Source of the DNA: Zeugodacus cucurbitae
Lineage: Eukaryota; Arthropoda; Insecta; Diptera; Tephritidae
Direction of reading: 5' to 3'
DNA: 64,000 nt
Assembly (NCBI RefSeq): GCF_028554725.1
Contig: NC_071668.1
Coordinates: 52,867,732 to 52,931,731, forward strand
This document shows positions 1 to 11,053 of the stretch, piece by piece (positions within the stretch are counted from its first letter, which is position 1; each line of letters opens with the position of its first letter). The notes beneath the pieces were generated by a model. The model did not search any database, was not told where the DNA came from, and saw only the letters and a program-made list of their open reading frames with translations. The position numbers and the translations under genes are program-made.

Positions 1-1045
1 AGAGAGTATTATAATTTTGTTCACATAACGGTTGTTTGTAACACCCAAAACTAAACGAGTTAGATATAGGGCTATATATACCAAAGTGATCAGGGTGAAG
101 AGTGGAGTTCAAATCCGAATGTCTGTCTGTCCGTCCGTCCGTCTGTGCAAGCTGTAACTTGAGTAAAAATTAAGATATCTTAATGAAACTTGGAACACTG
201 AGCAAAATCGGACCTGCCACGCCCACAAAATGGCGAAAACCGAAAACACATATAGTGCCATAACTAAGCCATAAATAAAGCTATGGAAATAAAATTTGGT
301 ATGAAGGATCACACTATGAAGGGGCATATTTGGATGTATTTTTTTTGGGGAGGTGGGCGTGGCCCTGCCCCCAAATAGGTTTTTTGTACATATCTCGGAA
401 CCCAATAGAGATATATAAACCAAACTTTCTGCAGTCTTTTTTTTTTTAGTCACCTCTTAATACAATCCAAAAATGAAAGAAATCGGATAATAACCACGCC
501 CACCTCCCATACAAAGGTTCAGTTGAAAAGTACTAAAAGTGGGTTAACTCACTAACGAAAAACGTCAGAAACACTAACTTTCACATAAGAATTGGCAGAT
601 GGAAGCTGCACTTAGATTTTTTTACAAAATGGAAAATGGGCGTGGCGTCGCCCACTTATGGGTCAAAAACCATATCTCAGGAATTACTCGACCGATTTCA
701 ATGAAACTTGGTTTGTAATAGTTTCCTTACATCCAAATGATATGTTGTGAAATAGGCCAAATCGCTTCACAACCACGTCTACTTCTAATATACCAGAACT
801 TTGAAGTCGATCTGAATCGACAATCTGAAATAATTACAATATATAAAGTAAGCACTAGTGAAGATATCGATGCAGAACTTTGCACAAATACTACGCTTAT
901 AGTGTGGCAGCCCCATTCTAAAAATCGCTGAAATCGGACCATAGGTTTTTAAGGCCCATATATCGAACACGAGGACCTCGGTGCTTCTAACCTAATATTA
1001 TGGTTTCCAAAGTTCAATGGACTTTATACAATATATATGACGAAT
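1..1045 (+). repeat. Family A interspersed repeat, copy A1, 5' and middle part
   Basis: Non-coding repeat seen about a dozen times in the window. Recognisable blocks in order are: a GTTTTGTTCACATAACGG start block, a run of TGTC/CGTC tetramers (about 121-145), a segment with ACGCCCACAAAATGGCGAAAA, a GTGGGCGTGGC block, and an AT-rich end around CAATATATATGACGAATAT. The copy starts at or before the window edge, is interrupted near 1046 by an RTE-like LINE, and resumes at 1691. Short ORFs here are not conserved between copies, so I treat it as non-coding. Confidence 0.8.
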
Positions 1046-1049
1046 ATTA

Positions 1050-1690
1050 ATTATATATATATATATATATATATTTGGCGTAGGAACCGCTTTAAGCGAT
1101 TATAGCCGAATCCACCAGAGCGCGCCACTCATTCCTCCTTTTTGCTTTTTGGCGCCAACTGGAAACACCAAGTGAAGCCAGGTCACTTTGCACTTGGTCT
1201 TTCCACCGGAGTGGAGGTCGTCCTCTTCCGCGGCTTCCTCCAGCGGGTACTGCATCGAATACTTTCAGAGCTGGAGTGTTTTCTTCCATCCGTACAACAT
1301 GACCTAGCCAGCGTAGCCGCTGTCTTTTTATTCGCTGAACTATGTCGATGTCGTCGTATAAATCGTACAGCTCATCGTTCCATCGTCTGCGGTATTCGCC
1401 GTTGCCAATGTTTAGAGGACCATAAATCTTGCGCAAAACCTTTCTCTCGAAAACCCCAAGAGTCGTCTCATCGGATGTTGTCATCGTCCACGCTTCAGCG
1501 CCATACATCAGGACGGGAATAATGAGCGACTTATAGAGTTTGATTTTGGTTCGTCGAGAGAGGACTTTACTTTTCAATTGCCTACTCAGTCCAAAGTAGC
1601 ACCTGTTGGCAAGAGTGATTCTGCGTTGGATTTCAAGGCTGACATTGTTGGTGTTGTTAATGCTGGTTCCCAGATAAACGAAATTATCTA
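1050..1690 (-). mobile_element. RTE-like LINE fragment L1 (5'-truncated, C-terminal RT region)
   Basis: A minus-strand frame runs open from about 1688 to a TAA at 1092-1094. It encodes the last ~200 residues of the LINE protein seen whole at 42059-44266: the VVDNFVYLGTSI segment, YKSLIIPVLMYGAEAWT, RLRWLGHVVRM and GRGRPPLRWKDQV. It ends in a 3' UTR reading GGTTCCTACGCCAAAT followed by a (TA)n tail at 1052-1074. This fits a 5'-truncated target-primed insertion. It splits family A copy A1, so it is younger than that copy. The catalytic YADD region is absent. Confidence 0.9.
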
Positions 1691-1790
1691 CAACTTATTA
1701 TATACTCATAATATAAATAATGTTAAATAAATAAATTGCGAGAGTATAAAATGTTCGGTTACACCCGAACTTAGCCCTTCCTTACTTGTT
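1691..1790 (+). repeat. Family A copy A1, 3' end
   Basis: Continuation of A1 after the LINE. It carries the 3' signature: TTGCGAGAGTATA, then the hairpin GTTCGGTTACACCCGAAC (6-bp stem), then AGCCCTTCCTTACTTG. The end abuts broken Toll-like coding sequence at about 1791, so this repeat truncates Toll copy 1. Confidence 0.85.
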
Positions 1791-3000
1791 TTAATTAAAT
1801 TTTGCTCTAAGTTAATTTGAAAAGGGCATTTGATGCCGGCATTGACAAACCAATCCATATTAAACTCGTTCAGAAAGTTGCGACTTAAATCGAATATTTT
1901 TAAATAAATATTGCTTTCTTTGTACCGTTCGGGTTGCAATTTCCTGAAATAATTCAGACCATCCACTAAAGCCAATTGCATTTTTACATTGAAGTTGTTC
2001 ATTGAGGATATGGAAGCATTGGAGGTAATCTTCATTTCCCAAACAGGTTGTAGTTTGTTCTCACTCAAGTCTAGCCTATGTAGATAGTTCAACGGTTTCA
2101 GAGTTTCCATAACATTGGTGATATGGATCAATCGATTACCACTGAGTTTCAATTGCCATAACAAAGAATTTTGCTTAAAAATTTCAGGCGGTAGATATGT
2201 CAATAAATTGTTACTAAGATCGAGTATTATAAGTTGACGCTGATTTCCAAATATATTTGGTGCCAATTCTCTGATTTCATTACGGCTCAAATTTAGACAA
2301 TCCAAGTTAGTAAGTGTTTCAAAGATATCTGCGTCTAACACTTTCATATTATTTCCGGCTAAATCAAAGTGCTTGAGCGCAGTAAAATTTTGAAAATGTT
2401 CTTTCGTCAAGTTTTGCAACATTCTGTGCTGATCCGTCAGACTTTGTGCAAGAATAGTAAGCGAAATATAATAGAAAATATATTTTTAGGTAGAGTTATA
2501 ATGTTCGCCGAAGAACTTATATCTATATGAAGCTGACGTAAATACTGGAAAACAAAATACATTGGTTCTGGAGTAAAGTCAGTTTTATATATTAGTTTTA
2601 TTTTATTCTGCTCCTTGACATATGCTATAATAGGGTTCATTTTATCATTATCAGTATATAATTTGTATGTAAGAGCGTCGCAATTTACGCCTGTGAGTAG
2701 ATGTAACTTAATAGCAAACTTGTTGTCAATATTAAGGCGTGTTGATTTCGCACAAAGCACAAACATATTCGACAGTTTTGTAATAAATTTGAAGTGAATA
2801 AGGCCGAATTCGTCGGTAAGAGAACACGAAATTTTGTCATCACATGTACAAGAAATTCCATCATCTTCATAGAAATCCCCAGACCGCTGTTCTACAACTG
2901 ATTTATTAGTTTTGTATATCGTCCAAAAACTGGTACCCGCCCACAGAAGGTTGGTGTTTAAAATCAGTAAACCTAGTACGAATACGAGTATTATACACAT
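1791..3000 (-). pseudogene. Toll-like receptor pseudogene, copy 1 (N-terminal domain and LRRs only)
   Basis: Minus-strand paralogue of the Toll-like gene at 18.3-22.1 kb. The only sensible ATG is at 3000-2998 and opens MCIILVFVLGLLILNTNLLW, a typical signal peptide. A cysteine-containing N-terminal domain follows, open to about 2437. The leucine-rich repeats lie in a second frame (about 2422 to 1793: FDLAGNNMKVLDADIF, LNLSRNEIRELAPNIF, LDLSNNLLTYLPPEIF). Next to copy 2, a small deletion near 2440-2475 explains the frame change. The coding sequence stops at residues LEQNLIK, where family A begins; the C-terminal LRRs, transmembrane segment and TIR are missing. It keeps the Leu and Gln codons that are stops in copy 2, so the two copies broke independently. 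Toll receptors bind a Spatzle-type ligand and signal through the TIR; this copy cannot. Confidence 0.85.
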
Positions 3001-3170
3001 TTTTAATAATTTGAATTTATTTAAATTTAAAAATTTGCGCACATTGCTTTTATACTTTCTCGTCACTAATAACTCTTGCTGAACCACTCTCTAACACTTG
3101 CTGAAGTACTAAACAATACATTTCAAATTGGAACAGATTAAACCAATTTAATCGTTATTTAATTATTTAT
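3001..3170 (-). promoter_or_regulatory. Leader and core promoter region of Toll copy 1
   Basis: Homologous to the region upstream of copy 2 (18125-18284). A perfect TATAAAAG on the minus strand at 3047-3054 lies about 45 bases upstream of the ATG. The shared TTCAGCAAGTGTTAGAGAG block lies just upstream of it. Homology to copy 2 fades above about 3165, which marks the edge of the duplicated unit. The TATA role is inferred from position. Confidence 0.5.
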
Positions 3171-3422
3171 CAAGAAAAATATTTGTGAAACCACATAATT
3201 AGAAAGTTGGTCGCTACATTCAAACTTGAGAGCGATTTATAAAGCGTATGACATGTCAAACTTTTTTATTGTGGCACATAGGAGTAACAGGAACAAATAT
3301 ATATAGGTTTATAGTCTTAAAGTTATATTTTTAATAAGCACGTTCATTGTTTATTGGTTGGATATTTATAAAAAATCACTTTTCTGAATTGAAATTACTC
3401 TCTCGGAGTATGATTAAATGAA
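3171..3422. other. Short AT-rich spacer
   Basis: No gene or repeat was recognised between the Toll copy 1 leader and the next family A copy. Confidence 0.5.
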
Positions 3423-4170
3423 ACAAGTAAGGCATTCGAACATTTTATACTCTCGCAATTTATTTATGTGGTTCTGACAAACCTACAATTTGACCCATAT
3501 ATTCGGCATAAAGTCCACCAGAAGAGCGATTGTCATTATTCATATTATATGGAGGCAGATGTACTGGACAGTTTTCACTTAAATTCGTCACCGAGCTACA
3601 CTATAACCAAGTTTATACGTTCACTTAATTTTCCTATGATATCTGTATCCGATATGTATTGTATATAGTTCAATGGAACATCGAAATCCCTATGTAGGTA
3701 TATGGAGCTAGAAGAAGTATTGGCCCGATTTTATCCATTTTGGACACAGAGGCACACTATTAATAGGAAACATCCCCTGTAAATTTTTTTCGAATACCTG
3801 TACCGAGTGCCGAGGTTCTCATATTCAGTATCTGAGTTTTTGAAAATTTAATGTCCGATTTCGGCGAATTTTAGACGGTCGTTGCCACACTATAAATGTC
3901 GTAGTTGTTGTGTTTCGATGTCTTCATTAGTACTTAATTTATAAATCGTGAATAAACGAATCATCAGCGCTACACCTATTTCAAATCTTGTATACTATCT
4001 TGCAGCCATTCTGTTCCTATCTTTACCATACAATTTATGGGCACTTATCTTATCCTTAACGTTTGTATGTGATTTTACCATAACCTTTGTATGGGAGGTT
4101 GGCGTGGTTATAATCCGTTGTCATCACTTTTCATGCTGCATAATGAAATGAACAAAGTATATACCATCAG
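3423..4170 (-). repeat. Family A copy A2, diverged, reverse orientation
   Basis: Begins with a damaged version of the 3' end (AACAAGTAAGGCATTCGAACATTTTATACTCTCGCAATTTATTT). It continues through the reverse-complement body to the ATAACCTTTGTATGGGAGGT block near 4080 and fades out near 4170. More diverged than most copies, so probably old. Confidence 0.7.
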
Positions 4171-4394
4171 AAAGTTTATTGGAGTATATGAATATTTGTC
4201 TCCTAATAATATGGCTCCGTGCCAAAACTCAACGACTTTTTTCTAATAAATTTAGTTGTCCATATATCTAAATGCTTTGTGATTGATGAGAGTTGATATT
4301 AATTTCAAGTAATATTTAATTATAATTTGTTAGCAACGAGTGCATTATAAAGTTATTAGTCAATAATTTAACATTTAATTTTTCAAAGTAGTGC

Positions 4395-4880
4395 AATATG
4401 TTGCTCAGAGTACAATTGTTTTGTTCGTCTAACGGTTGTTTGTGTCACCTAAAACTAAACCTGTTAGATGTAGGGTTATGCATACCAAAGTGATCAGGAG
4501 ACGAGTAGAGTTAAAATCCGGATATTTCTCCGTCTGTCGATGTAACGCATAATTTGTGTAAAAATTAAGCTTGGTACATATATTCCTTGACACCATAAGA
4601 AGGTTGGTATTGAAGATAGGTGAAATCAGACCACTGCCACGCCCACAAAATGGCAATAACCGAAAACCAATAAAATACAATAATTAACCTAGAAATGAAG
4701 CTATAGAAATGGAATTTGGTACCGAAGATTATATCAATAAGGGGCAGACTACGATGGAATATGTTCTGAAAAGGGTTTGGTCCCTTCTCCCAATATGTTT
4801 TTATACCTACCTCGTAAACTACATATAATACTATGGCTATACAAACCGATTTTTTAGAAATCTCCTAGACACTTCATAAC
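4395..4880 (+). repeat. Family A copy A3, 5' part
   Basis: Starts around GCAATATGTTGCTCAGAGTAC and continues GTTTTGTTCGTCTAACGGTTG, then the ACGCCCACAAAATGGCAATAA block. It is cut off near 4880 where LINE copy L2 begins. Positions 4171-4394 before it are AT-rich with nothing recognised. Confidence 0.7.
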
Positions 4881-4884
4881 TTAT

Positions 4885-6140
4885 CATGAAACTTCATTGA
4901 ACACTTTCAAAGCTAGAGTGTTTTCTTCCATACGAGTAACATGATCTTGCTAGCGTAGCCGCTGTCTTTTTATTAGCTAAACTATATCAATGTCGTCGTA
5001 TAACTGATACAGGTCATCATTCACAGGATCATAAACCTTATTCAAAACCTTTTTTTTTTCTTTCGTCCACGCTTCCACCGTAAAGTAGGACGGGAATGAT
5101 GAGAGACGTGTAGAGTAGAATGATAGAGACCTGTTGGCAAGAGTGACTCTGCGTTGGATTTCCAGGCTGACATTGTTATTGCTGTTAATGCTGGTTCCCA
5201 GGTAGACAATTATCTACAACTTCAAAGCTATGACTGTCAAAAGTGACGTGAGAGCCAAGACGCGAATGCGCTGACTGTTTGTTTGACGACAGGAGATATT
5301 TCGTCTTGTCCTCGTTCACCACCAGAGCCATACGCTTCGCTTCCTTATCCAGTCTGGAAAAAGCAGAACTAACGTACGGCGTACGCCAGTAGCTGTACAC
5401 TCTTATAGAAGATTGTACCTTCTCTGTTTAGCTCTGCTGCTCTTATTATTTTCTCCAGCATCAGGTTAAAGAAATCACACGAGAGTGAGTCACCTTGTCT
5501 GAAACCTCGTCTGGTATCAAACGGCTCGAAAGCAGCTTTAAAGTCGACAAAGAGATGGTGTATGTCGATCCTATTTTCACGGGTCTTCTCCAAAATTTGG
5601 CGCATGATGAATATCTGGTCTGTTGTTGATTTTCCAGGTCTAAAGCCACACTGATAAGGTCCAATCAGTTTGTTGACGGTGGGCTTTAGCCTTTCACACA
5701 GTACACTCGACAGAACCTTATACGCGATGTGGAGGAGGCTTATCCCACGGTAATTGTCGAAAATTGTGGGGTCTCCCTTTTTGTCTATTGGGCAGAGCAC
5801 ACTGAGATTCCAATCGTCAGGCATGCTTTCTTCCGACCATATTCTGCAAAGAAGCTGATGCATGCACCTTATCAGCTCTTCGCCGCCGTATATGAATAGC
5901 TCGGCCGGTAATACATTGGCCCCCGCCGCCTTTTTGTTCTTCAAGCGGGTAATTGCTATTCGAATTTCTTCACGGTCGGGCAATGGAACATCTGCTCTAT
6001 CGTCGTCGATTGGTAAATCGGGTTCGCCATCTCCTGGTGTTGTACTTTTACTGCCATTCAGCAGGCTGGAGAAGTGTTCCCTCCGCAAACTCAGTATACT
6101 CTGGTCATCAATAACTAGATCACCTCTGGGGGTCCCACAT
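4885..6140 (-). mobile_element. RTE-like LINE fragment L2 (RT domain, internally deleted)
   Basis: Minus-strand RT domain of the same family as 42059-44266. It is readable at 6088-5369 (AGANVLPAELFIYGGEELI, GFRPGKSTTDQIF, HLFVDFKAAFE) and 5400-5185, then in a badly decayed C-terminal part (5180-4890). Two deletions are visible by comparison with the intact copy. About 45 residues after FKAAF are lost, fusing it directly to EPFDTRRGFRQGD. The second removes the YADD motif itself: the frame reads LLAYAVR where AYADDIDII is expected. Reverse transcriptase activity is therefore impossible. The 5' end stops near the CCTCTGGGGGTCCCAC segment at 6140. Confidence 0.88.
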
Positions 6141-7034
6141 TTATTGATTTTTTCTGCAGTTCATAAATTCTTTAGTAGTTTGATTTTTCATTTGATTTAG
6201 CTGGCGAATATTAAGTTTTGCATTGCCCTTCGTTGAAATTTTCACGCCAAAATTTTTACATTTTTTTAAAATTGGCTCACGACTGCATCTGATCTTTCAA
6301 TTTTGTGCCCGATCTCCAGATTTCAATAACCTTCTTTATGGTAAATATTGATTTGAGCTTTTTTGAGTTACCGAGGTATTTTTCTCCGGAATCGTGATAT
6401 AATATAAAGATATATATAATAATAAAACAATTTTACTCTTTAATTAACCTAAAGATACTAATTATTTATTTTACGAAGCAACCCAGTTGTTTTTTCCAAA
6501 AAATAGTTTATTAAAACAACCCATATAAACCAAATCATGAAAGGTATATTTTTCATTTTCACAGCATTTGTTAAAATCGGACCGATCTTTAAAACAAAGC
6601 TTCTGAGATGTCTAAATGAAGAGATATAGGCTCGTAACTAAAAAATAATATATGTGCCTATCCAAGTGAATCGGGTTGTATTTTTGAAAACCACATAGTC
6701 AAATGTGTTCGCCTAAATATGTGCATATAGTACACAAAGTAAGAGCCCCAGCTCATGATAATTTTTTTATGTGTGGCTGTGTAGTTGAACTAGTTAAATT
6801 TTATTTAGCCATTTGGTATTTCATTTTGCTCAACTTTATTCAATAAGTTCAATATCGATATATTATCGATTAATCACAATAAATGCTCGCTAACTACAAC
6901 GTTTGTTTATTTTACCGTTCCTACCGGGTAGTAACGTTTTTCTATAAAGCGATTTTTTTCCATAAATATCACAACGACAAACAAATTACCGCACAAATTT
7001 CGCAAATATGTTTCATTTTCTTTGTTCTAGTTTT
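6141..7034. other. AT-rich region, no gene recognised
   Basis: No coding signal, RNA gene or known element was recognised. Short ORFs here have no coding-like composition. Confidence 0.5.
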
Positions 7035-7390
7035 AAATTTAGTGTTCAGCAAGTGTAAGAGAATTGGTCAGTAAAACTTATTTTGTGGTTTATTGTTTTG
7101 TTTTGGCTGGATAAATTCGAAATATTTACTGTTAGCACACAAGGTCTAATGAATCAACACATAACTCTACAAAGCGTGACATTTCAAAAACTCACTGCAC
7201 TGCGAAAATAAGAACACTTTCGAAATTGAATTGTCCGAATTTGAGCTGTAATGAAATCCGTGAATTACCGCCAAATGAATTTCCAAATCAGTTTCAACTT
7301 TTAATACTTATGCTTTGCTATTCATTGACATATCTACTGCCTGAACTTAAAAAAAAAACCCTGTCTTATGGTACTTGAAACTACATATTA
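7035..7390 (+). pseudogene. Toll-like pseudogene copy 3, leader and LRR remnant
   Basis: Two blocks match copy 2 in the same order. Near 7040-7080, GTTCAGCAAGTGTAAGAGAATTGGTCAG matches the leader block at 18180-18210. From about 7160, remnants of the LRR region match 20090-20340: TTTCAAAAACTCACTGCACTG, then TTGAATTGTCCGAATTTGAG, then TGACATATCTACTGCCTGAA. The N-terminal domain between them is deleted and the frame is broken repeatedly. It is more diverged than copies 1 and 2. The TIR fragment at 13994-14400 has the same orientation and could be the far end of this copy. Confidence 0.75.
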
Positions 7391-7985
7391 ACAACTTTTT
7401 TAATATGAACTAAGGGTATGTATATGTATTAAATAGTCCTTTGGCTATATGAAACCAAAGCTAAATTAATATTCGGTGGAATCCTTGTGTGGTGAGGGCG
7501 TTTCAAAAGTCTTCAAGACTATTTTAGCGTTTTTAAAGCTCAAGTGGCTGCTATAATCAATAATAAAATTCCGTGGATCTCACTTTTTGAACATCCTCGC
7601 GAATCGGCGGCTGTAGAAGTAAACAACCTATACAGATTTATAGGTTCACAGCGCTTTGTTTGAGACTTTATATATAAAATGGTTTTTTTTTTTTCACAAA
7701 GGACTATCCTTATAGTTTTGGTGTTTTCCCCCTTTTGTGAGAACAGTCATTAAACCTAATTTAAGGTCTATTAACAAAATACAGTTAAATATTTTGGTGG
7801 AAAATCCTGTTATAGTAAAGAGCTTTCACAAAGAAAATAAGGATAAAGTACATGCATTTTGGAATAGGAACATGTTTTCTTGAATACCACGCGGCCACCA
7901 TCGAAATCAATTTCTGAATTGTACAAGATTGTTAAGTTGCTACCAAGTGTACGTCCGTTCATCTGGTTATAATCTCGCAACAAAG
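7391..7985. other. No recognised gene; small unassigned ORF fragment on the minus strand
   Basis: Mostly AT-rich. On the minus strand from about 7985 to 7810, a frame reads DYNQMNGRTLGSNLTILYNS and then EIDFDGGRVVFKKTCSYSK. Its composition is more protein-like than usual for random sequence here. I do not recognise it; it could be a remnant of a host gene or a TE. Confidence 0.3.
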
Positions 7986-8400
7986 TTGCTAAGAGAGTAT
8001 TATAGTTTTGTTCACATATCGGTTGTTTGTAACACCCAAAACTAGACGAGTTAGATATAGGGTTATATATACCAAAGTGATAAGATATCTTAATGAAACT
8101 TGCACACAAAATGGCGAAAATCGAAAACACATAAAGTGCCATAACTAAGCCATAAAGCTATGGAAATTTGGTACAAAGGATCGCACTATGAAGGGGCATA
8201 TTTGGATGTATTTTTTTTAGAAGTGGGCGTGGGCCCGCCCTCAAATATGTTTTTTGTACATATCTCGTAAACTACTTGAGCTATATCAACCAGACCTAGA
8301 ATCGTTTTCTTTAGGTACTACCTTATACAGTCCACGCCCTCCTCCCATACAAAGGTTATGGTGAAAACTACTAAAAACTACTTTTCTGCTTAGTAATGCA
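7986..8400 (+). repeat. Family A copy A4, 5' part
   Basis: Begins with the 5' end CTCGCAACAAAGTTGCTAAGAGAG, then GTTTTGTTCACATATCGGTTG. It runs through shortened versions of the internal blocks to GGTGAAAACTACTAAAAACTAC near 8390. Its end lies just left of the piggyBac element. Confidence 0.8.
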
Positions 8401-8414
8401 GAATTGTGTTCACT

Positions 8415-11053
8415 TTAACCCGAATCACCCTACGAAAATTCTTTGTGGAATTTTGAAAAGATTTTTTTTGCGGTATCCTTTTGGGTAAACTAAAAAAAAC
8501 TGTAGCATTAGATTTTATGTCCTGGACCCAGGGTCCTTGAAATGTCCTGTTGCCATATGGCAACGCTAGGTACCATAGGCCACTAGTTTACATATATGTA
8601 GAAAATCATTCCGCAACCCCCAAAAATCAAACTTCAAAACAAAAATTTTCAATTCACTTTATTATATATCGTGAAAAATTCAAAAATAATGAATTCATTT
8701 TATTAAATATCATTGAGATGATACAATATATTATTGAAAAATCCTGGTTTTTCACATTTTTGTATGATATGCTTCGAAGCAAGGCAAACAAAGTCCAACA
8801 TCGCATTTTTTGCAGGCTGATGGAATTGCATACATCACCTGCACATCGCCTTTTATTTCCAATTGGAACCACAAGGTGATCAGTCCTGTCATAGCGCAGG
8901 ACATTCGTTACGGATTCAGTTCGTTTATTTGAGGTTTTTTGGAACCGTTTCAGTTCGACGCCGTAGTGCTTGCAGTAGTAAGTGGCTGCTTCTCTCTTAA
9001 AATCATTAAATGACTTATTTTCATTAGCGGATCTATAAAGAAGCCAGCTGTTTAGCAAGCTTGCATCAATAAGCCAAGTAAAGATGGAATACCACCATTT
9101 TTTTCCTCTAAAGCTTATGCGGTGCGCCATAAATTTGTTGTATTGAGTTACAACGCACGGACGTGGAACTGGTATTTTCCTACGCAATTCTCTACTGTAG
9201 CGAGAGGCTGTGGATTTTGGTTCGCCACTAAAACATGTCGATGCAAGGCAGACTACCGAGTTATCTACCCATTTAGTCAGATAAATTGACTCTTCTTTGA
9301 TTTCCACGCTTTCGTAATATCCTCTTTGCTGTTTACGCAAATCCTTCTTATGTGGAATAGGACAACTTTTTTAGAATTCGGTTTTCTCGAATTGTATAGG
9401 TAGCCTGGAAACCTCTTTTTTTTCAAATAAATCATCAATGGTATTCCAGTGAAAAGATTGTCAAAGTAAAAGCGGAAGTTCTTGCACCTCTTCCGAAAAT
9501 TCGTCAATCACACACAAGAGTGGAGCTGCGCAAGTGCCAAAGCGTTCTTCATATTTAGGATTCACCCTCGGATTCTTACCTTGGTATATTTCAAAATTGA
9601 TCATATATCCTCTAGGAGTGCAAAGAGACCAAGCTTTGTATCCGAAACGAATTGGCTTTCCTTTTATGAACTGTTTACTTCCATGGCGACCGAAATATGC
9701 AATCATACTTTCGTCATATGAGAGATTTTGTTCTGGGTGAAAGTTTTCAGTCATTTTGGCCTTTATATGGTAAGTCAGTGGGCGTAGTTTCCAAAGAGTG
9801 TCAAACCTATCAGAACTAGCAGACGGTTCGTGCAATGCGGACTCGATTAGTTGATTTCCTCAAAGCGGTTCCTTCGCATAGCATTGAAGACCATAACGTT
9901 TTGAATGTCATCATCGCAGCTCCACATTCTCTCTCGAAAGGCTCCTGTAGAAGTGTAGCCAGTTACTATCAAAATTGCGATGAACACACGTAACTCTGAA
10001 AAATTTTGTGTTAAATATAAATATCATAAAATCAAAATAGAGATTACATCGTCATTACCATCTATTATAAGTTCTTCGTATCGTTTCTGATGATGCGTAG
10101 CGTACAAATTCGAACATTTGCATATATGTTCAAGCAAGTCATCGCTGAAAAATTTCTCACAAAGTTGATGAGGTCTAAGATCCCGACAATCTTCGAAATT
10201 CGTTTCAGGGAATATGGGAAGGACTGGTAATGAATTAGTGGTTTGCCAAGTATATTTGCTGTCTTTGTTAAATGGTGGAAGTGGTACTCCAGTATTTGAT
10301 TGAATTGGGCGACAAATTTTCTTGGACGAGCTCGGCAAACAATCGTCTAAAGTATCGTCATAAGGTTCCTCGTCATTGACATCCTCTAGATTACAATCGT
10401 TAGCTTTCATTCGCGTACTATTTTCAAATACAATTTCACATCCGGCTTTAAGTTGTGCTGGGCATACATTGTCTGGAACTCCATCTTCATCCTCGCCATC
10501 ATCTTCCCCACTTACATCCCCATCCTGATAAGGTGGCTCGATGTAGAGTACCTGGATATTAGTAGGAACATCGTTTTCATCATCAGAACACACTTCCTCT
10601 AAAAAATCCAAAGCTTCTTGCAACGTTAGATATACCAGTGGCCTAACCTGCCTGGCGTTGCCATATGGACACATGCACAGAAAAATGCAAAAAAAACGCA
10701 TTCAAATATAATTTTTACAGAAAAAAATCATTGAGAGTTATTTTATATTCCAATCACTACACAAAAACACAACTATCATAGCCCGACCGCGCGAATATTC
10801 GATATCTTAGATATACTTACTTTTCCATTTCACGTTTTTCCCTACTCCACATTTTGTATACACTTTGCAATGCATTCACGACCACGAACCAAATAAAACT
10901 GACGAGCAAATGAATGCTGCCGAAAGCGCGATCAATTACGCAACAGCCACGTGCTAACAGATAATGGTATCTGCATTCTTTGGAATTTTGTGGACATATA
11001 AAGCAAGACTATTGCGCGTTACCATATGGCAACCCCGGGGTGATTTGGGTTAA
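8415..11053 (-). mobile_element. piggyBac element with TTAA target duplications and terminal inverted repeats
   Basis: Left boundary TTAA (8415-8418) is followed by CCCGAATCACCC (8419-8430). Right boundary GGGTGATTTGGG (11038-11049) is followed by TTAA (11050-11053). The ends are 12-bp inverted repeats with one mismatch, start with CCC and are flanked by TTAA, the hallmark of piggyBac transposons. The element body is about 2.63 kb and encodes a broken piggyBac transposase on the minus strand. A palindromic CCATATGG-centred motif occurs near the left end (8549-8562), near 10660 and near the right end (11020-11033). Confidence 0.92.
8654..10680 (-). pseudogene. piggyBac transposase pseudogene
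   Basis: Cut-and-paste transposase (DDE_Tnp_1_7 type), spread over several frames. An acidic N-terminal region (10640-10300: LTLQEALDFLEEVCSDDEND) comes first. The piggyBac domain follows (about 10010-9840: ELRVFIAILIVTGY, MRRNRFEEI), then LSYDESMIAYFGRHGSKQF with KPIRFGYKAWSLC (first catalytic Asp), and YFDNLFTGIPLMIYL (second catalytic Asp). Then comes YNKFMAHRISFRGKKWWYSI. The family normally has GGVD..DQ after YNKxM, carrying the third catalytic Asp; that short stretch is missing here, an apparent in-frame deletion. The C-terminal Cys-rich zinc domain is partly kept (RRCAGDVCNS, KMRC) but out of register. Frameshifts near 10040, 9835, 9480 and 9330 also inactivate it. Confidence 0.88.

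Noticed and set aside
109..453. Minus-strand ORF in family A encoding a hydrophobic peptide (YGLVMALYVFSVFAIL)
   Set aside because: Recurs in fragments with different frames and stops in other copies; it follows the repeat sequence and has no conserved frame.
1052..1074. (TA)n tract as a replication or regulatory element
   Set aside because: It is the microsatellite-like 3' tail of an RTE-like LINE.
3001..3087. Longer N-terminus for Toll copy 1 starting VVQQELLVTRKYK
   Set aside because: That frame begins at GTG and runs through the TATA box region; the ATG at 3000 gives a proper signal peptide.
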